Position numbers and translations under genes: made by a program | Notes under the pieces: model-generated | The model's input: only the letters and a program-made list of their open reading frames with translations | Database searches by the model: none | What the model was told of the DNA's origin: nothing | NCBI RefSeq assembly: GCF_964340395.1 | Contig: NC_135553.1 | Coordinates: 7,052,501 to 7,116,500, forward strand | DNA: 64,000 bases | DNA from: Glandiceps talaboti | Lineage: Eukaryota > Hemichordata > Enteropneusta > Spengelidae | Reading direction: 5' to 3' | Shown here: positions 1-19,997 of the stretch, one piece after another | How the letters are laid out: each line of letters opens with the position of its first letter | Position numbering within the stretch: the stretch's first letter is position 1

Positions 1-1418
1 ACTAAATGTTATTTTCAGAAATAAATCAAAAGTTAAATTACACCATCACTGAGAATAACAATCCACTTTATAAAGCAAGAATTATCCATAGTTAATCCTG
101 TTTGCTTAGTTTGTAGTTATCTTTCTACTACTGAGTTTACATGTGACAATTTCATTGTATAGTAGAGCAAGTGTATTTTATAGATGCGTGTTCTATTCGG
201 GTGCAACTCGTGGATATAACACAACATAATATGAGTAAGATTTTGTTGTGGTCATGCAACACTTTGTACGCTAAGGTTATAGATTATAACCCGTTTCGAA
301 ACATTTCCCTGTTTTTTTACAGCTAAGTCCAATGCATATTGTTTACTTGACATCATGCACAATAGCAACTAGTATGTATGATGAAATATATGTACATGTC
401 TAAACTGTTATTGGGAATAAAGTGGCGGATCGGATGTAGGTAGGAATCGGGAGGGAAAGAATAGCTGTTTTATAACACAATCAGATACACAGTGTGACAC
501 TCCCCCGTCTTCAACTTTGTTCATTCTTTGAAAAAAAAAACACCACAAAGCCTAGGCCCTATAAAATATGCAGTGACAAATGAATGCATCCACTATTGTA
601 ATATAGTCGTATTTATTTTGGTGCATGAAAAAATTGGCGGAATGGCAAGTTAGGATTTTAAGACAATGCAAAGGGGAAAGAAAACACTGCTTGTGTACAT
701 AACTTGTCCAGTCAACCCGTCGTTTTCAATGCAACTGTTGGGGACCGACACCTTTCACAAGAGCTGAATATAGAGAAATAAATGACAACTCGTAAAGTAG
801 AGGGGGGTTTCTCTCCTCGGAAAAAAGCTGTGCGTGTATTCAGCTAAAAAAAATTGTGTGGTTCCAATGACATTCAATTTTAAAATAGGTGGGGTAGGTA
901 GATTTTTAAGTTTATTTTATTATATTTTTTTTTTCATGTTTGAGTGTCTAGTTCAGATTTCCCATGGTCTCTGTGTTGTTTATTTCTTCCTATCAGATGT
1001 ACAGCTATTATGGATGGAAGAATAGTTTTATATTGCCTTTTTAAGTTGATTTCAAGTTTCCGCACCCACTATTTCTTGCGAGACTTCACGATTTTCACGA
1101 TTTTATGATTATTTTTCTCGAATACGTAAAAAAAAAGTTTAGGGTCGGCGTAAAAAACTAGGTTGGGTCGGGTAACCGGAACCAAACAACTTTTTTTATT
1201 TGGCCTTAAAAAGAAATCCTAGCGCCTAAAGACTTACGACTACACTACAGTAATGAAACCAATCAGTTTTCAAAACAGACCCTTGGATATGTTCAGTATT
1301 TAGATGGTCACTGTGAGATAACCACATCTTTGTTGAACATTACATTTACCTTTTCTCTTTTACTTTATAGTAGATAAAAGTAAAAATAAAATAAGTAAAA
1401 AATAATGCCGAAGCCTTT
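1..1418. other. Left edge, no gene recognised
   Basis: AT-rich sequence with no exon-like stretch, no recognisable protein similarity and no clear repeat unit. Short open frames here have no family resemblance and lie among A/T runs. It may be the distal flank of a gene lying further left, but nothing shows that. Confidence 0.5.
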
Positions 1419-1491
1419 CGACCACGACGGGAGTCGAACCCGCAATCTTCTGATCCGAAGTCAGACGCCTTATCCATTAGGCTACGCGGCC
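1419..1491 (-). tRNA. tRNA-Arg (anticodon TCG)
   Basis: The minus strand folds as a complete 73-nt cloverleaf. The 7-bp acceptor stem (GGCCGCG with CGTGGTC, two G-T pairs) is followed by discriminator G. The A box reads TAGCCTAATGGATAAGGC, the anticodon loop is CTTCGGA with anticodon TCG reading CGA arginine codons, and the B box is GGTTCGACTCC. There is no intron and no encoded CCA. A T6 run on the minus strand at 1402-1397 is a good RNA polymerase III terminator. The sequence is nearly the same as vertebrate tRNA-Arg-TCG as I remember it. It appears functional and stands alone. Confidence 0.97.
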
Positions 1492-1675
1492 GGCCATGAG
1501 TTACGCAAGGTGAATACAGGATTAAATAAATTGAAACAGGGAGCTTCGCTTCACAAAACGCAAATGCCGTAAAAATCTGGCTTTTTTTTTTCAATTTTCG
1601 TAGTCTTAAAAACAATGTTAATAAATAAGTTTTTGTATTTCTAACGAAAAGCTACGGTTTGAATGACAAATGACA

Positions 1676-1755
1676 CTCGTTTTCTGTCATTACACATGTT
1701 GACACCGTCGAGGGCGCTGTTTCAATATCAGAGGTGAAGTAGGCCAAGGTGGAAG
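1676..1755 (+). other. Possible SDR42E1 5' non-coding exon
   Basis: A GC-richer patch ends in a strong donor (AAG then GTGAGT at 1756), about 2.3 kb before the first coding exon acceptor at 4039. It could be the transcription-start exon of the SDR42E1-like gene. Only the donor supports this; the left limit is arbitrary. Confidence 0.25.
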
Positions 1756-2066
1756 GTGAGTGTATTGTAATGTAACTTCAACAGTCAAGTACGAGTGTGG
1801 TACTTAGACCGACCGACTATTATATGTGCACAACGATAGGGAACGGTGATGTAAACTAGGTCGAGGTCGTGTCCGACCTAGATTTTCCAGATTTTCTCTC
1901 AAGTCAGCGTGTCAACGTGTGTGATTGAGTGGAACAATCTGAAATTATTGGTTTGCAATGGTTTGGGTCTCTCCTAGTCTCTCCAATTATCCATAATCGC
2001 CAATGCTTAACTCCAGACAACAGAATGTTGCGTCTTTGAGCATGGAGGTAGAATCTCATTCTACCC

Positions 2067-2556
2067 TAGCTGCAATAATTGTAGCGTTTGATGTGATTTT
2101 GAGGGCTTTTTCGTCTGTTTTTGTGCCTTTTTTCGTTCCGACGTTTAAACCGAATCAAACGTATAACGGTATACAAACATGTACAATTCCACTAATGCAA
2201 ATGCAAATAGACGGAACCGATTCAGATCTGAATCGCAAAGTTGGGCGGACCTTTCTGCTAAATTACGCCTTACCTGGCAAAATATCGGACATTTCCTAAC
2301 GCCAACATTAATTACGGAGCCCTCAAGACCAAAGAAATGTTCAGAGGTACCCCAATTCCGTCAAAATCGGCAAATGTAACAAGGCATGCAGTTTGAAACG
2401 GGCAGTATGCTGACCCCTCGCTCACGTTTTCAATGTGGTCTCGTCTATTTGCATTTGCAGAGGAATTGTAGCGTTTGATTCGGGTTAAACGTCGGAACGA
2501 AAAAAGGCACAAAAACAGACGAAAAATCGCACCAAACGCTACAATTATTGCAGCTA
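2067..2556. mobile_element. MITE-like element, copy 1, 9-bp target duplication
   Basis: A 490-bp element with long terminal inverted repeats beginning TAGCTGCAATAATTGTAGCG and ending in the reverse complement. It is flanked by a perfect 9-bp direct repeat, ATTCTACCC (2058-2066 and 2557-2565). It has no coding capacity; open frames inside are spurious. A second copy lies at 25818-26295 with a different 9-bp target duplication, which fixes the ends. Duplications of 9 bp with long inverted repeats are typical of Mutator-like elements (Merlin and Rehavkus are alternatives). The superfamily is inferred. Confidence 0.88.
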
Positions 2557-2565
2557 ATTCTACCC

Positions 2566-2648
2566 TAGCTCTGGATTTATACGCTACGGGGCTTCGACAC
2601 GTCTTCTCCTATAGTGTCGAAACCCCGTAGCGTATAAATCCAGAGCTA
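2566..2648. mobile_element. 83-bp palindromic element next to MITE copy 1
   Basis: An almost perfect palindrome: TAGCTCTGGATTTATACGCT is mirrored at the right end, the arms are about 33 bp with one mismatch, and the loop is about 13 bp. It abuts the 9-bp target repeat of the preceding element. On its right lies ATTCTCTACCC, a near copy of the same target sequence, so it appears to be a second insertion into the same site. It would fold into a strong hairpin as RNA or cruciform. Confidence 0.75.
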
Positions 2649-4039
2649 ATTCTCTACCCCTATCTATGCTTATGGTTGGAGAGAGCATAGAATCACAAAA
2701 CCATAGGGGTATAAATATAAGAAGGACTTCCATACTCTGTCAACTGATACATTTGTTCAGATACATCTAGCTGATGTCTCAAAGAACAAAGAAGCTACAA
2801 AAGAATTACAAATTATTAAACTATATAAAGTTACCCAAAATACATTGCAATAGTTTCACAGCTCAGTTGCATGGCCACAAAGAGGAATGCCAGTGTAGGA
2901 AATAATCTGCACTGGAAATATCATATTGTTAGTAATTTTATCATATTTTCCAAGCAAGCAGATGTACGCAGTAGTTGAGATTGTGTCTGCAGTGTTTTAT
3001 TTTACCAATGGACACAAGAGGTACAGAGTACATTGTCACGCAAGAGTCCAATCCTGATAACAGTGCACTCTGTACTTGGATATCATAGTATTATATTGCT
3101 TATGCTAGTATTAAGTGTGGGTACAATCAGTATAAACTTGTATATAGTACAGAAATTAACGTTAAATATATTGGTAGATAAGTAGAAAATAAGAGTTTTG
3201 ATTTGAAATATAAATATCATTGTGCTATTTATTTTGTGGAAAATAACTTTTCCAATGGGATTCAAAACTGAAGCAAATGAAAATAATTGTACTGAATCGG
3301 TGCCAAATTAATGCATATATATGTCTTCCAACTAATCCAGCATATGGACTGTAAGGTAACGTTGTCTCTCGTCACCGTCAAAGCAAGTCTTGATCTTTCA
3401 AGAAACGGACTGGCCTATGAGGGTGCCCTGGCACAGCTTACCATACAGACTACCCAGCATGGCATAGTGCAATTATGTGTGTTAAATATAGTATTATTTG
3501 ATTTATTCTTATGAAATAAATTGATACTATATTTCAAATTAATTTTGTGTGTGACAAGTTACTAAGAAAGCTAAATGTCACATGAACTTTACCCACATGG
3601 TCAAACTAAGATTGTAAACTATAATAACTGTGCAGTCATTGGCTGTTACTACTTGTTTGTAGTCCCTGACATAAAATTTATCAGTTGGCTGTATGGTCTT
3701 TCAGTGTTTTTGCTAAGGTTGGGGAACCCCGGTAACAGAAAGGGAGAAAGGGGTAAAAATGTCAGTGTTTCCCCCCGTAGACTCTATGGTAATTTTGTTT
3801 GGGAACCCAGGTAAAATGACATGGTAACCCCAGTAGATTTTACCTTCATACCGCCCTTAGCAAAACACACTCTTTTGACAAAACCAATATGGCTGCTGCT
3901 AATACATGTATGTGTGGAGTATCCATCATTACTAGTGGTTGTACATTTTGGTGGTAACCGTAGTAACAGTGTAATTGGCACATGCAATATCGATGCACCA
4001 TCCGCAATTTATGATTGAAATTCTTATTTCACTTTTCAG
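2649..4039. other. Non-coding, upstream of SDR42E1 coding exon 1
   Basis: No gene is recognised. A segment at about 3700-3835 resembles the minisatellite unit in SDR42E1 intron 2 (GTGTTTTTGCTAAGG, then GGGAACCC and GGTAA motifs) and may be a diverged dispersed copy of it. Confidence 0.4.
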
Positions 4040-4089
4040 ATACTCTTTAGCACTCAGAGAGACTGAGTGTGCTCCATAGTTTGATAAGA

Positions 4090-12007
<7,918 letters not shown>

Positions 12008-13205
12008 ACTTGACCTTTGTACTCCCAGGTATAAATTAACAAATATAGCAATAACTTTCATTTAAAATGTTCATATATTTTATGAATTTTTAAACTCTAA
12101 TGATAAGCACCAATTGTATGATTTCTGTTTAAATCAGAATTGATATTCTTAAAGTAAATTTGATGTAAAAGTGTAAAATATTTGAATGTAGATGGAATTT
12201 ATATTTGGTATTAATATTGACCTGAATCGGATCATTCAACTGGAACATTTACATCTGCCAAAACATTACTTATGATTAGGAATACATTTATAAGAGGAAA
12301 TATTGTAAAAAAAAATTTTTGAAATTGATAGATATTTTCCAGTTATATAAAATCTTTTAAAGAACTTCAATGAAGAGTTGCAAATTAGGATATACAGTGA
12401 TATTGAAATGTAGGGCTTTATGGAAACACTGTGATTATGTGTAAAACATTTTTAGAAAGTAGTAGTGTGAGTGTCATAAAGTATAAATCTGAAATGATAT
12501 GAAATGTGAAATTACTGATTTATGACATCAACAGGGTGGCTGTCAGGAAAACTTGTTCACCTCTGTGTATGACATAAACAGGGCATCAAGTCAAGAGAAG
12601 TTTTTATTACTGTATGTATCATTTGTATGACTGCAAGGTCAAAATCATGACTCCATGTCGGATTTTTTTAGTCGTATTCTTCAAAATACTGATATTGTGC
12701 AATACTATGACTTAATCCTGTGATGTGTGAGTGTAAGTGTGGCATACTTGGGCAATTTGCACGACAGCTTGTAGTGTTTCTTCCATCAGAATGAAAGTAC
12801 AGCAGAAAACATGTCATGCACAAATGCAAATATCCCCCAAGTACCCATACTGGAACTCAAGCTAAATGGAGTTCTCATGTTATTAAATATGATTCTCCAA
12901 AACAGTAAATTTCTGTAAAAATCATACTATGTGATTGCGTGATTTAGTACGCATGGATACTACTAGTATATGCGCACACAGCTGCAAGTAATCACTGGTA
13001 CATATGTAGTAAAACTGAACACTAAAAGAATTACACTGAAATCTGATTTTCTCTTAATGTGGGTATAAGATGTTTTTTTTTTACTGTGTCATTCAAGACA
13101 CATGTATATCATGTTATATTTATGCTGTGTACAAAATATAATTATATGAAATAAATATTAATTATGAAATAAAATCGACATGGAATTGAAATAAATTGTA
13201 CATCT
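12008..13205 (+). other. SDR42E1 3' UTR and dispersed repeat family A copy 2
   Basis: AT-rich 3' untranslated sequence after the TGA stop. The segment 12722-13012 is a second copy of the dispersed repeat seen at 6116-6490. Several AATAAA hexamers between about 13149 and 13195 are likely polyadenylation signals. Confidence 0.55.
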
Positions 13206-13333
13206 AACTTGTCAACTGTATTTGTTATTTGTGATCATTTATATGATAGTAAAGTTTTCTGTAACAAGATAAGATGCAAATTTGACTTGGTTGCCCTCAT
13301 CCTCGTGTAATTTCACGTGTCGTGGTATTAGAT

Positions 13334-13408
13334 TAAGCTTTTGTTCCAAACACAAACTTGAAAATTTCAGGTACCAATTTTCAACTTTGTGTTTGGAACT
13401 AAAGCTTA
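13334..13408. repeat. 75-bp inverted repeat
   Basis: The left arm TAAGCTTTTGTTCCAAACAC is mirrored on the right (GTGTTTGGAACTAAAGCTTA); the arms total about 34 bp around a short centre GGTACC. It lies just past the SDR42E1 polyadenylation region and is either a small palindromic element or a hairpin. Confidence 0.75.
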
Positions 13409-15087
13409 CTGTAATACAGATTCCAAATGTCTTGGGAAAAATGCAATAGCAGCAGGTGTGGACTTGTCATGATATGGTTGTCTTAGAGTGAAACTGCCTG
13501 TAGGTCTTGTTTTTTTTTTTATATATACACTTTTTTGAAAATTATCAAAGGACGAGACAGGGGTATAAAAGGGCCTTAACTTCATGGGGTTTATCAAACT
13601 TGAATGTGTACAGTGAACAACACAGTGATTCCTCTAAGAAAATCCATGACAACAATGAGCAGCTGGTGATATTGATAATAAATTTTGTAAGTATGGATGT
13701 GTGAATGTCTTGGGAATGTGTGTTTTGTTACAGAAAGTTGATATTTGTACATGGTATATACAACTTTGGACAAACATGATCAGACTGGGACTTGTTCGTT
13801 ACTTGTACTGAAAATCCATTACTATTCATTATTCAAAATTCAGAAGTTAATGTACTAATGACAACCAGACTGGTGGCCAGCTCAGCCTTTAACAAAGATG
13901 ACCCGGTATTTCCTCTACTTTCAGCAAATAGATATTTGCTCATTTATTGTGATCAATCAATATCATTGAATAAATCCACCTGATAAACAGTCAGATTTGA
14001 AAAATAACATCAATGCTATGAATAAGTCTCTGACTGTATTTACTACTTTATCAATATCATATTGCATATTATTATATAAAAGGTACATGAACAATTTCAA
14101 ATCATGTCAAGTTAAAATTGACATGTCTCTGAACCCGTTAAAACCTAAACTTTATCCATGTGACTTAATGTATGCTAATACATGCAAATACATGCAAATA
14201 TATGCTAATCTGATCACATAGGGTTGACGATGAATACAAGCATCAATTGAAATATTCAAATCTGGTGATGCAATGATTAATGACTACAGAAGTTAAACTT
14301 CAACCATAAAAGTTAACAGGGTTTGTACAAGAAGAGCTTGTTCGGATTGAAAAAAGTCGGTGCTCCACACATTGGGGTAGCAAAGTATGTGAAGAACCAT
14401 CCAAGATGATATTTTACATAGAGAATAGCATACTAGAAGAGATACAATATTTCAGGCTGAAATATACATGACAGATTTGAAAACTTTAATTGGGCTGAAT
14501 CTCAAGTCATGACAATGTGTACTACAAGAATGATAATGAAAGTAGGACAGTTCATGCAACAAAACCTCAAACTAAATATTTCACAACTTACTGATTCTTA
14601 ACTTGGCCTTTTTAAAAAAAAAAATTTTTATTCTTATTTATTTACAATTCCTTAAAGTGATCACCCTAGTTATTCTTACACTGTAGAAACTAGCTTTATC
14701 ATATCAGAGATGAATTTATCAGCTTTGTACGATTTTCTTCAAACTTTCATAAGTTGTGTAACTGTACGTAATCCTCATGTATCGTCCAAACCCGAGAAAC
14801 TGATATTTGTTCTCGTATATACGCAATGTTTATACGAGACTCCATCAGTGATCATAACACAACACTTTTGGTTAATAACTCATGTGTACTCAGCTGACTT
14901 TGGACTTGAATCATCCTACAAAATTCAAACTTGTCAAAAAATCATATATACATAGATTTTAAATAATTTTTCAAAGAAATCAAACATATCAAATAGAGGG
15001 AAGGCAACAAACACTAACGAAGATGTTACAACACTTTTACAATGCAACTACTGTAAATGTCTATCATTTCCCACTCTTCTTTGGAAC
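13409..15087. other. Intergenic, no gene seen
   Basis: AT-rich sequence between SDR42E1 and the 30-bp satellite. Nothing exon-like or repetitive stands out apart from short ATGCAAATA repeats near 14180-14205. Confidence 0.5.
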
Positions 15088-15796
15088 ACTTGACATTCCA
15101 TATAGTCAATTTCAAACACTTGACTTCCCATATAGTCAATTTCAAACACTTGACTTCCCATATAGTCAATTTCAAACACTTTACTTTCCATATAGTCAAT
15201 TTCAAACTCTTGACTTCCCATATAGTTAATTTCAAACACTTTACTTTCCTTTAGTCAAATTCAAACACTTTACTTTCCATTTTGTCAATTTCAAACACTT
15301 TACTTTACATTTTGTCAATGTCAAACACTTTACTTTACATTTTGTCAATTTCAAACACTTTACTTTCCATTTTGTCAATTTCAAACACTTGACTTTCCAT
15401 TTCCTCAATTTCAATCACTTTCCTTTCCTTTAGTCAGTTTCAAACACTTTACTTTCCATTTTGTCAATTTCAAACACTTTACTTTCCAATTAGTTAATTT
15501 CAAACACTTGACTTTCCAATTAGTCAATTTCAAACACTTTTCCATTGTGTCAATTTCAAACACTTGACTTTCCAATTAGCTAATTTCAAACACTTGACTT
15601 TCCAATTAGGCAATTTCAAACACTTCACTTTCCATTGTGTCAATTTCAAACACTTTACTTTCCAAATAGTCAATTTCAAACACTTGACTTTCCATTGTGT
15701 CAATTTCAAACACTTGACTTTCCAATTAGTCAATTTCAAACACTTGACTTTCCAATTAGTCAATTTCAAACACTTGACTTTCCAATTAGTCAATTT
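15088..15796. repeat. 30-bp satellite array
   Basis: About 23 head-to-tail copies of a 30-bp unit, for example TCAATTTCAAACACTTGACT followed by TTCCAATTAG. Variants (TTCCATATAG, TTCCATTTTG, TTCCATTGTG) occur in blocks, suggesting local homogenisation. As 30 is divisible by three, all frames can stay open, producing spurious repetitive ORFs on both strands. Confidence 0.95.
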
Positions 15797-17627
15797 AAAA
15801 AAAACCCCATGGATGTTGAGACTATTACATGTAACCACCATCACCTTTCTATCCCTACCACATTAAACTACACGAAATGATGAAAACAACAAATCATATA
15901 CACAGCTTCTAAATGAACAACATATTGAAATCCTACAACACTTCATGCTACACAACTCAAAGGTCTGTACTAGGTCACTTCTACTAAAAGAAAAATTTGG
16001 CTGTTCAACATTATCACCAACCATTTTGATCAACATTAGTATTGTAATACTAGTACCTGTCAGAGTGAGTCAAAATATTTATTCTCTCTGAGAAAAATTT
16101 GACAAGATAAAAGATGGTTTTGTGTTATATTTGCCAACCAAAGAAACAGTGTGATCTGATAACATACATGTACAATGTACACACCTTTCTGGACATGATG
16201 TATCTATTTGTATTCTGACCACACATATTTTCTTTTTTCATTTTGTGCAGTAGCGCTATTCTCAGTTTTACATACAAATGTTATCATTGCTGTTAAAGGG
16301 GCAACCCAGAGTTTATGGGATGAAGATTATTTACAGGAGACATAGTGACTATTCTGTTGTTTTAGAATGTTACTTAAATAAATAGCCCTACGTAGTGGAA
16401 CAATTAATTATCACACCTTAAAATAATCCTGTCTGACTAGCCCCTTTTAACTGCCATTGCAATCTTTGTATAACTGTATAGCAGTCAAATATGCCCTGAA
16501 TTGTACAAACTGCTACCATGCATCATTGTGAACAACAGCTTCTTTTATGGCATCATCCAAGATGTACCACAGTTATTTCGCAGTGCCGCAGAAGAAACAA
16601 CTCTGGTTTGTGAGAATGCTACCATGTAATTAGTAACTATAATAATAGTTATCACAATGACTTAATTCTCAAAGTCTTTGCTTGAGTGTACTCTTATTTC
16701 TGTTATATGTACCCAGTCTTTACCATATTTGTAAGATTGTTCAGTTAGAAAAGCCCGACATTCATTTTCATAATTACACTGAGAAGTAATTTTGCGGTCA
16801 TTCCAGCTTGATTCACCATAAAAGACTTGCTCAAGAAAGTACCCTGTCTCCTATAGTATGATTTAAAAGCACCATGATACAACTATTATACTACAGCACC
16901 TGTCATGGTACAATCCTGATATACTATTTGGGAAGTATACAATCCTTACTGCATCCTTCATACAACAATCATATCCTATCAGGTACCAATTTCTACCACT
17001 GGATCATCACTTCATAGTTTCGTTTTAGTCCGCAATTTAGACCAAAGGAGTCTTGTGTATGTTACAAACTGTGTATGTTTGCTAGTTGGAGAATCTGCTT
17101 GTTTGCAAACTGTATATATATGACCACATGTACCAATTGTGAAAATCAATATTTCAAGAAATATGCAGCATAAATATCAGTAAAATGGTATTGGTAAAAG
17201 ACCTACATGCATTCTGTCACCGTCTCAATTCCTATCTATATTATCACTTTCAAATTTTCAGAGACTGTTATTCTCGATCTCATTTTACAGTGAACCTTCA
17301 ATTACTGTGTTGAAGTTCTATTTCTGAAAGGGGTGAGAAATCAAGTGACTTGATCTGTTTGTTCTTTAGCACACTTCCCATGTGAGTGACTAATGGTGTT
17401 TTATGACCAATGTGGTGGAAACTAGGCATACCCTGTGTATGTATTGTGAAATATTACAGATACGTTATTATGTACATTAAGATATCCGTGTCTGGATTGA
17501 GTGTGGTTCTGACAACAGAAAGAACCTCACAGCATACTTCCCTTTAGCCAAACAACCATGCCATTGTGTGTGAGGAAATCATTTGCCAATGTGCTCTTGT
17601 ACAAAAAAACGGCATACATTAATATTT

Positions 17628-17662
<35 letters not shown>

Positions 17663-18780
17663 TTCATTTATAATCGTAATGAGTCATACTAGGCATGTAT
17701 TGGTCTGTGTACATTGTATGTAATCAGAACACTTTCTGGCATTCAAACAACCTCTTATAAAATACATGAAAACTCATATACACATACATGTACATGTACT
17801 AAACTGCAAATTTCTCAGGTGCCATCGGTGATTTCTTTGACGAATACTTATTCTATGTGTTCACGTTCTTGGCTTTCAGAATAGTGGTAGTGGTTCTTCA
17901 TTGTTTTTAATGAGCACAAACTCTCCTTTGCAAACATTTATACACACTATATCTGTTGACCTTGACCTCATAACACCAAGGTCACGTGTTCAATGTAACT
18001 AAATTGTACATGTACACAACAAATAGTCAGTTTAATACCAGGAATTTTTCTACAGGTTAGGGTATTCCTAGTTTCCAAGATATATTTATAAATTTCATAG
18101 AGTTTGGGGTGGTTGCCATAGTAATTCAAGTAAAATCTTATGAATCAGGTAATAATACCACAAGGTGATCTCATATTTTCAAAATTCATGTTATGAGTTT
18201 TGATGGTATGGTATGGTAACTTAGCCAACACTGGTGATACTGATGAACTTGGCAGGAAGAAGATAAAAGGGCCAAAAATGTGGTGTGCATAGACATGTTT
18301 GATGCATGAAATGTGAAGGGTACAAATATATATCTGTATCTGAGAAAACATACAAGTATACACAGATGCCACATGGTCTGGTAAATATATATCAAATGTG
18401 AGAATATACAGAAAGCTGCGGATGAGATATCTCGAGAATACATTGTTAACTAATACATTTACCTGCAACACTGAACAAGTGCAGTGGTACTAGGTGAACT
18501 GACTGATCTCAGATTTGTACATGAGATGGACCAGACAACATAGGGACATCTATGGAAGAGCAGTTGGTTAGGAACTACATGTATGTACACTGAATGGCCT
18601 AAATATGTGTAAATCTGATTGAGATAGCTGCAGCATATACATGACTAAAGAAGACACAGGTTCAAAGTGGCACAAGCTATATTCTAGCTGCTAGACCCCT
18701 AAGACTATTCTGCTTACTGTATTAACTGTAATGGTGACCAAAGGATGTGACATGTGACAGCCTATGGATTATTAATGACC
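15797..18780. other. Intergenic, no gene seen
   Basis: Apart from a (TTTA)n microsatellite at about 17625-17670, nothing is recognised. A piece near 18683-18725 (GCTGCTAGACCCCTAAG) matches a dispersed repeat also seen at 23140-23275 and 45465-45615. The right part may include the BFAR 3' UTR (minus strand). Confidence 0.45.
17625..17670. repeat. (TTTA)n microsatellite
   Basis: About eleven TTTA units in the intergenic region. Confidence 0.9.
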
Positions 18781-18784
18781 GATT

Positions 18785-19570
18785 TTGGGGAACCATGTTA
18801 CAGTTTGTGGGTGTTATCAAGGGCAATCATGTGACATTACATGTGAGAATATCTAGGGCAATAATGTGGAACTACATGACATTATATGGGTGTTATCAAA
18901 GGCAATAATTTGACATTATATGGGAGAATATCTAGGGCAATCATGTGGAACTATGTGAGATTATATGGGAGTTATCAAAGGCAACAATATGGAGTCATGT
19001 GACATTACATTTGAGAATATCTAGGGCAATCATGTGGAACTATGTGAGATTATATGGGAGTTATCAAAGGCAATAATTTGACATTATATGGGAGAATATC
19101 TAGGGCAATCATGTGGAACTATGTGAGATTATATGGGAGTTATCAAGGGCAATCATGTGACATTACATGGGAGAATATCTAGGGCAATCATGTGGAACTA
19201 TGTGAGATTATATGGGAGTTATCAAGGGCAATCATGTGACATTACATGGGAGAATATCTAGGGCAATCATGTGGAACTACATGACATTATATGGGAGTTA
19301 TCAAAGGCAACAATGTGGAGTCATGTGACATTACATTTGAGAATATCCAGGGCAATAATCTGGAACTACATGACATTATATGGGTGTTATCAAAGGCAAT
19401 AATTTGACATTATATGGGAGAATATCTAGGGCAATCATGTGGAACTACATGACATTATATGGGTGTTATCAAAGGCAATCATGTGACATTATATGGGAGA
19501 ATATCTAGGGCAATCATGTGACATTATATGGGAGAATATCTAGGGCAATCATGTGACATTATATGGGAGT
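18785..19570. repeat. 79-bp higher-order satellite array
   Basis: Roughly ten units of about 79 bp. Each is made of two related half units: GTGAGATTATATGGGAGTTA, TCAAGGGCAATCAT and ACATGGGAGAATATCTAGGG, CAATCATGTGGAACTAT. Half units are lost or gained along the array. It lies downstream of the BFAR stop and may be part of its 3' UTR. Confidence 0.9.
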
Positions 19571-19997
19571 CATCAAGGAACATTCCTATGGAATTATGTG
19601 GCATTCAATGGGTGTTACTGTGGAACCATGCCACATTCTATTGGCAGTACTAAGGACCAACTGATATCATGTGGCATTTTAGAGAAATTTACGGCCAATA
19701 ATTGTCTAATAGGTGAAATTCTCCTGGAAGATATTTCACTGCTAAAAAAACTACTGAACTACAGGACATTTTGAAACAAACAAATAAACAATGGTAACTG
19801 AATCAAGTGTACCACACAAAGTCTATCCTGAATTATCTAAGACTCACTCATGAAATCAAGCAGTGATCTCAATGTGATGGACATTATCTTGTGAAATTCT
19901 ACTAAGAAGAACACACATTTCAAGTTCAAGTGTAAGTAAACAACATTCAGAAATTACAAGCACTTGGATGACTTGTTTACCACTCTCTTATCTCTCA

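Noticed and set aside
1346-1615. Open frame on the minus strand over the tRNA region
   Set aside because: Its SLMDKASDFGSEDCGFDSRR core is the conceptual translation of tRNA-Arg; this is a well-known tRNA shadow.
2003-2512. Small ORFs in both orientations
   Set aside because: They lie within the non-coding MITE, and related frames recur in the copy at 25818-26295.
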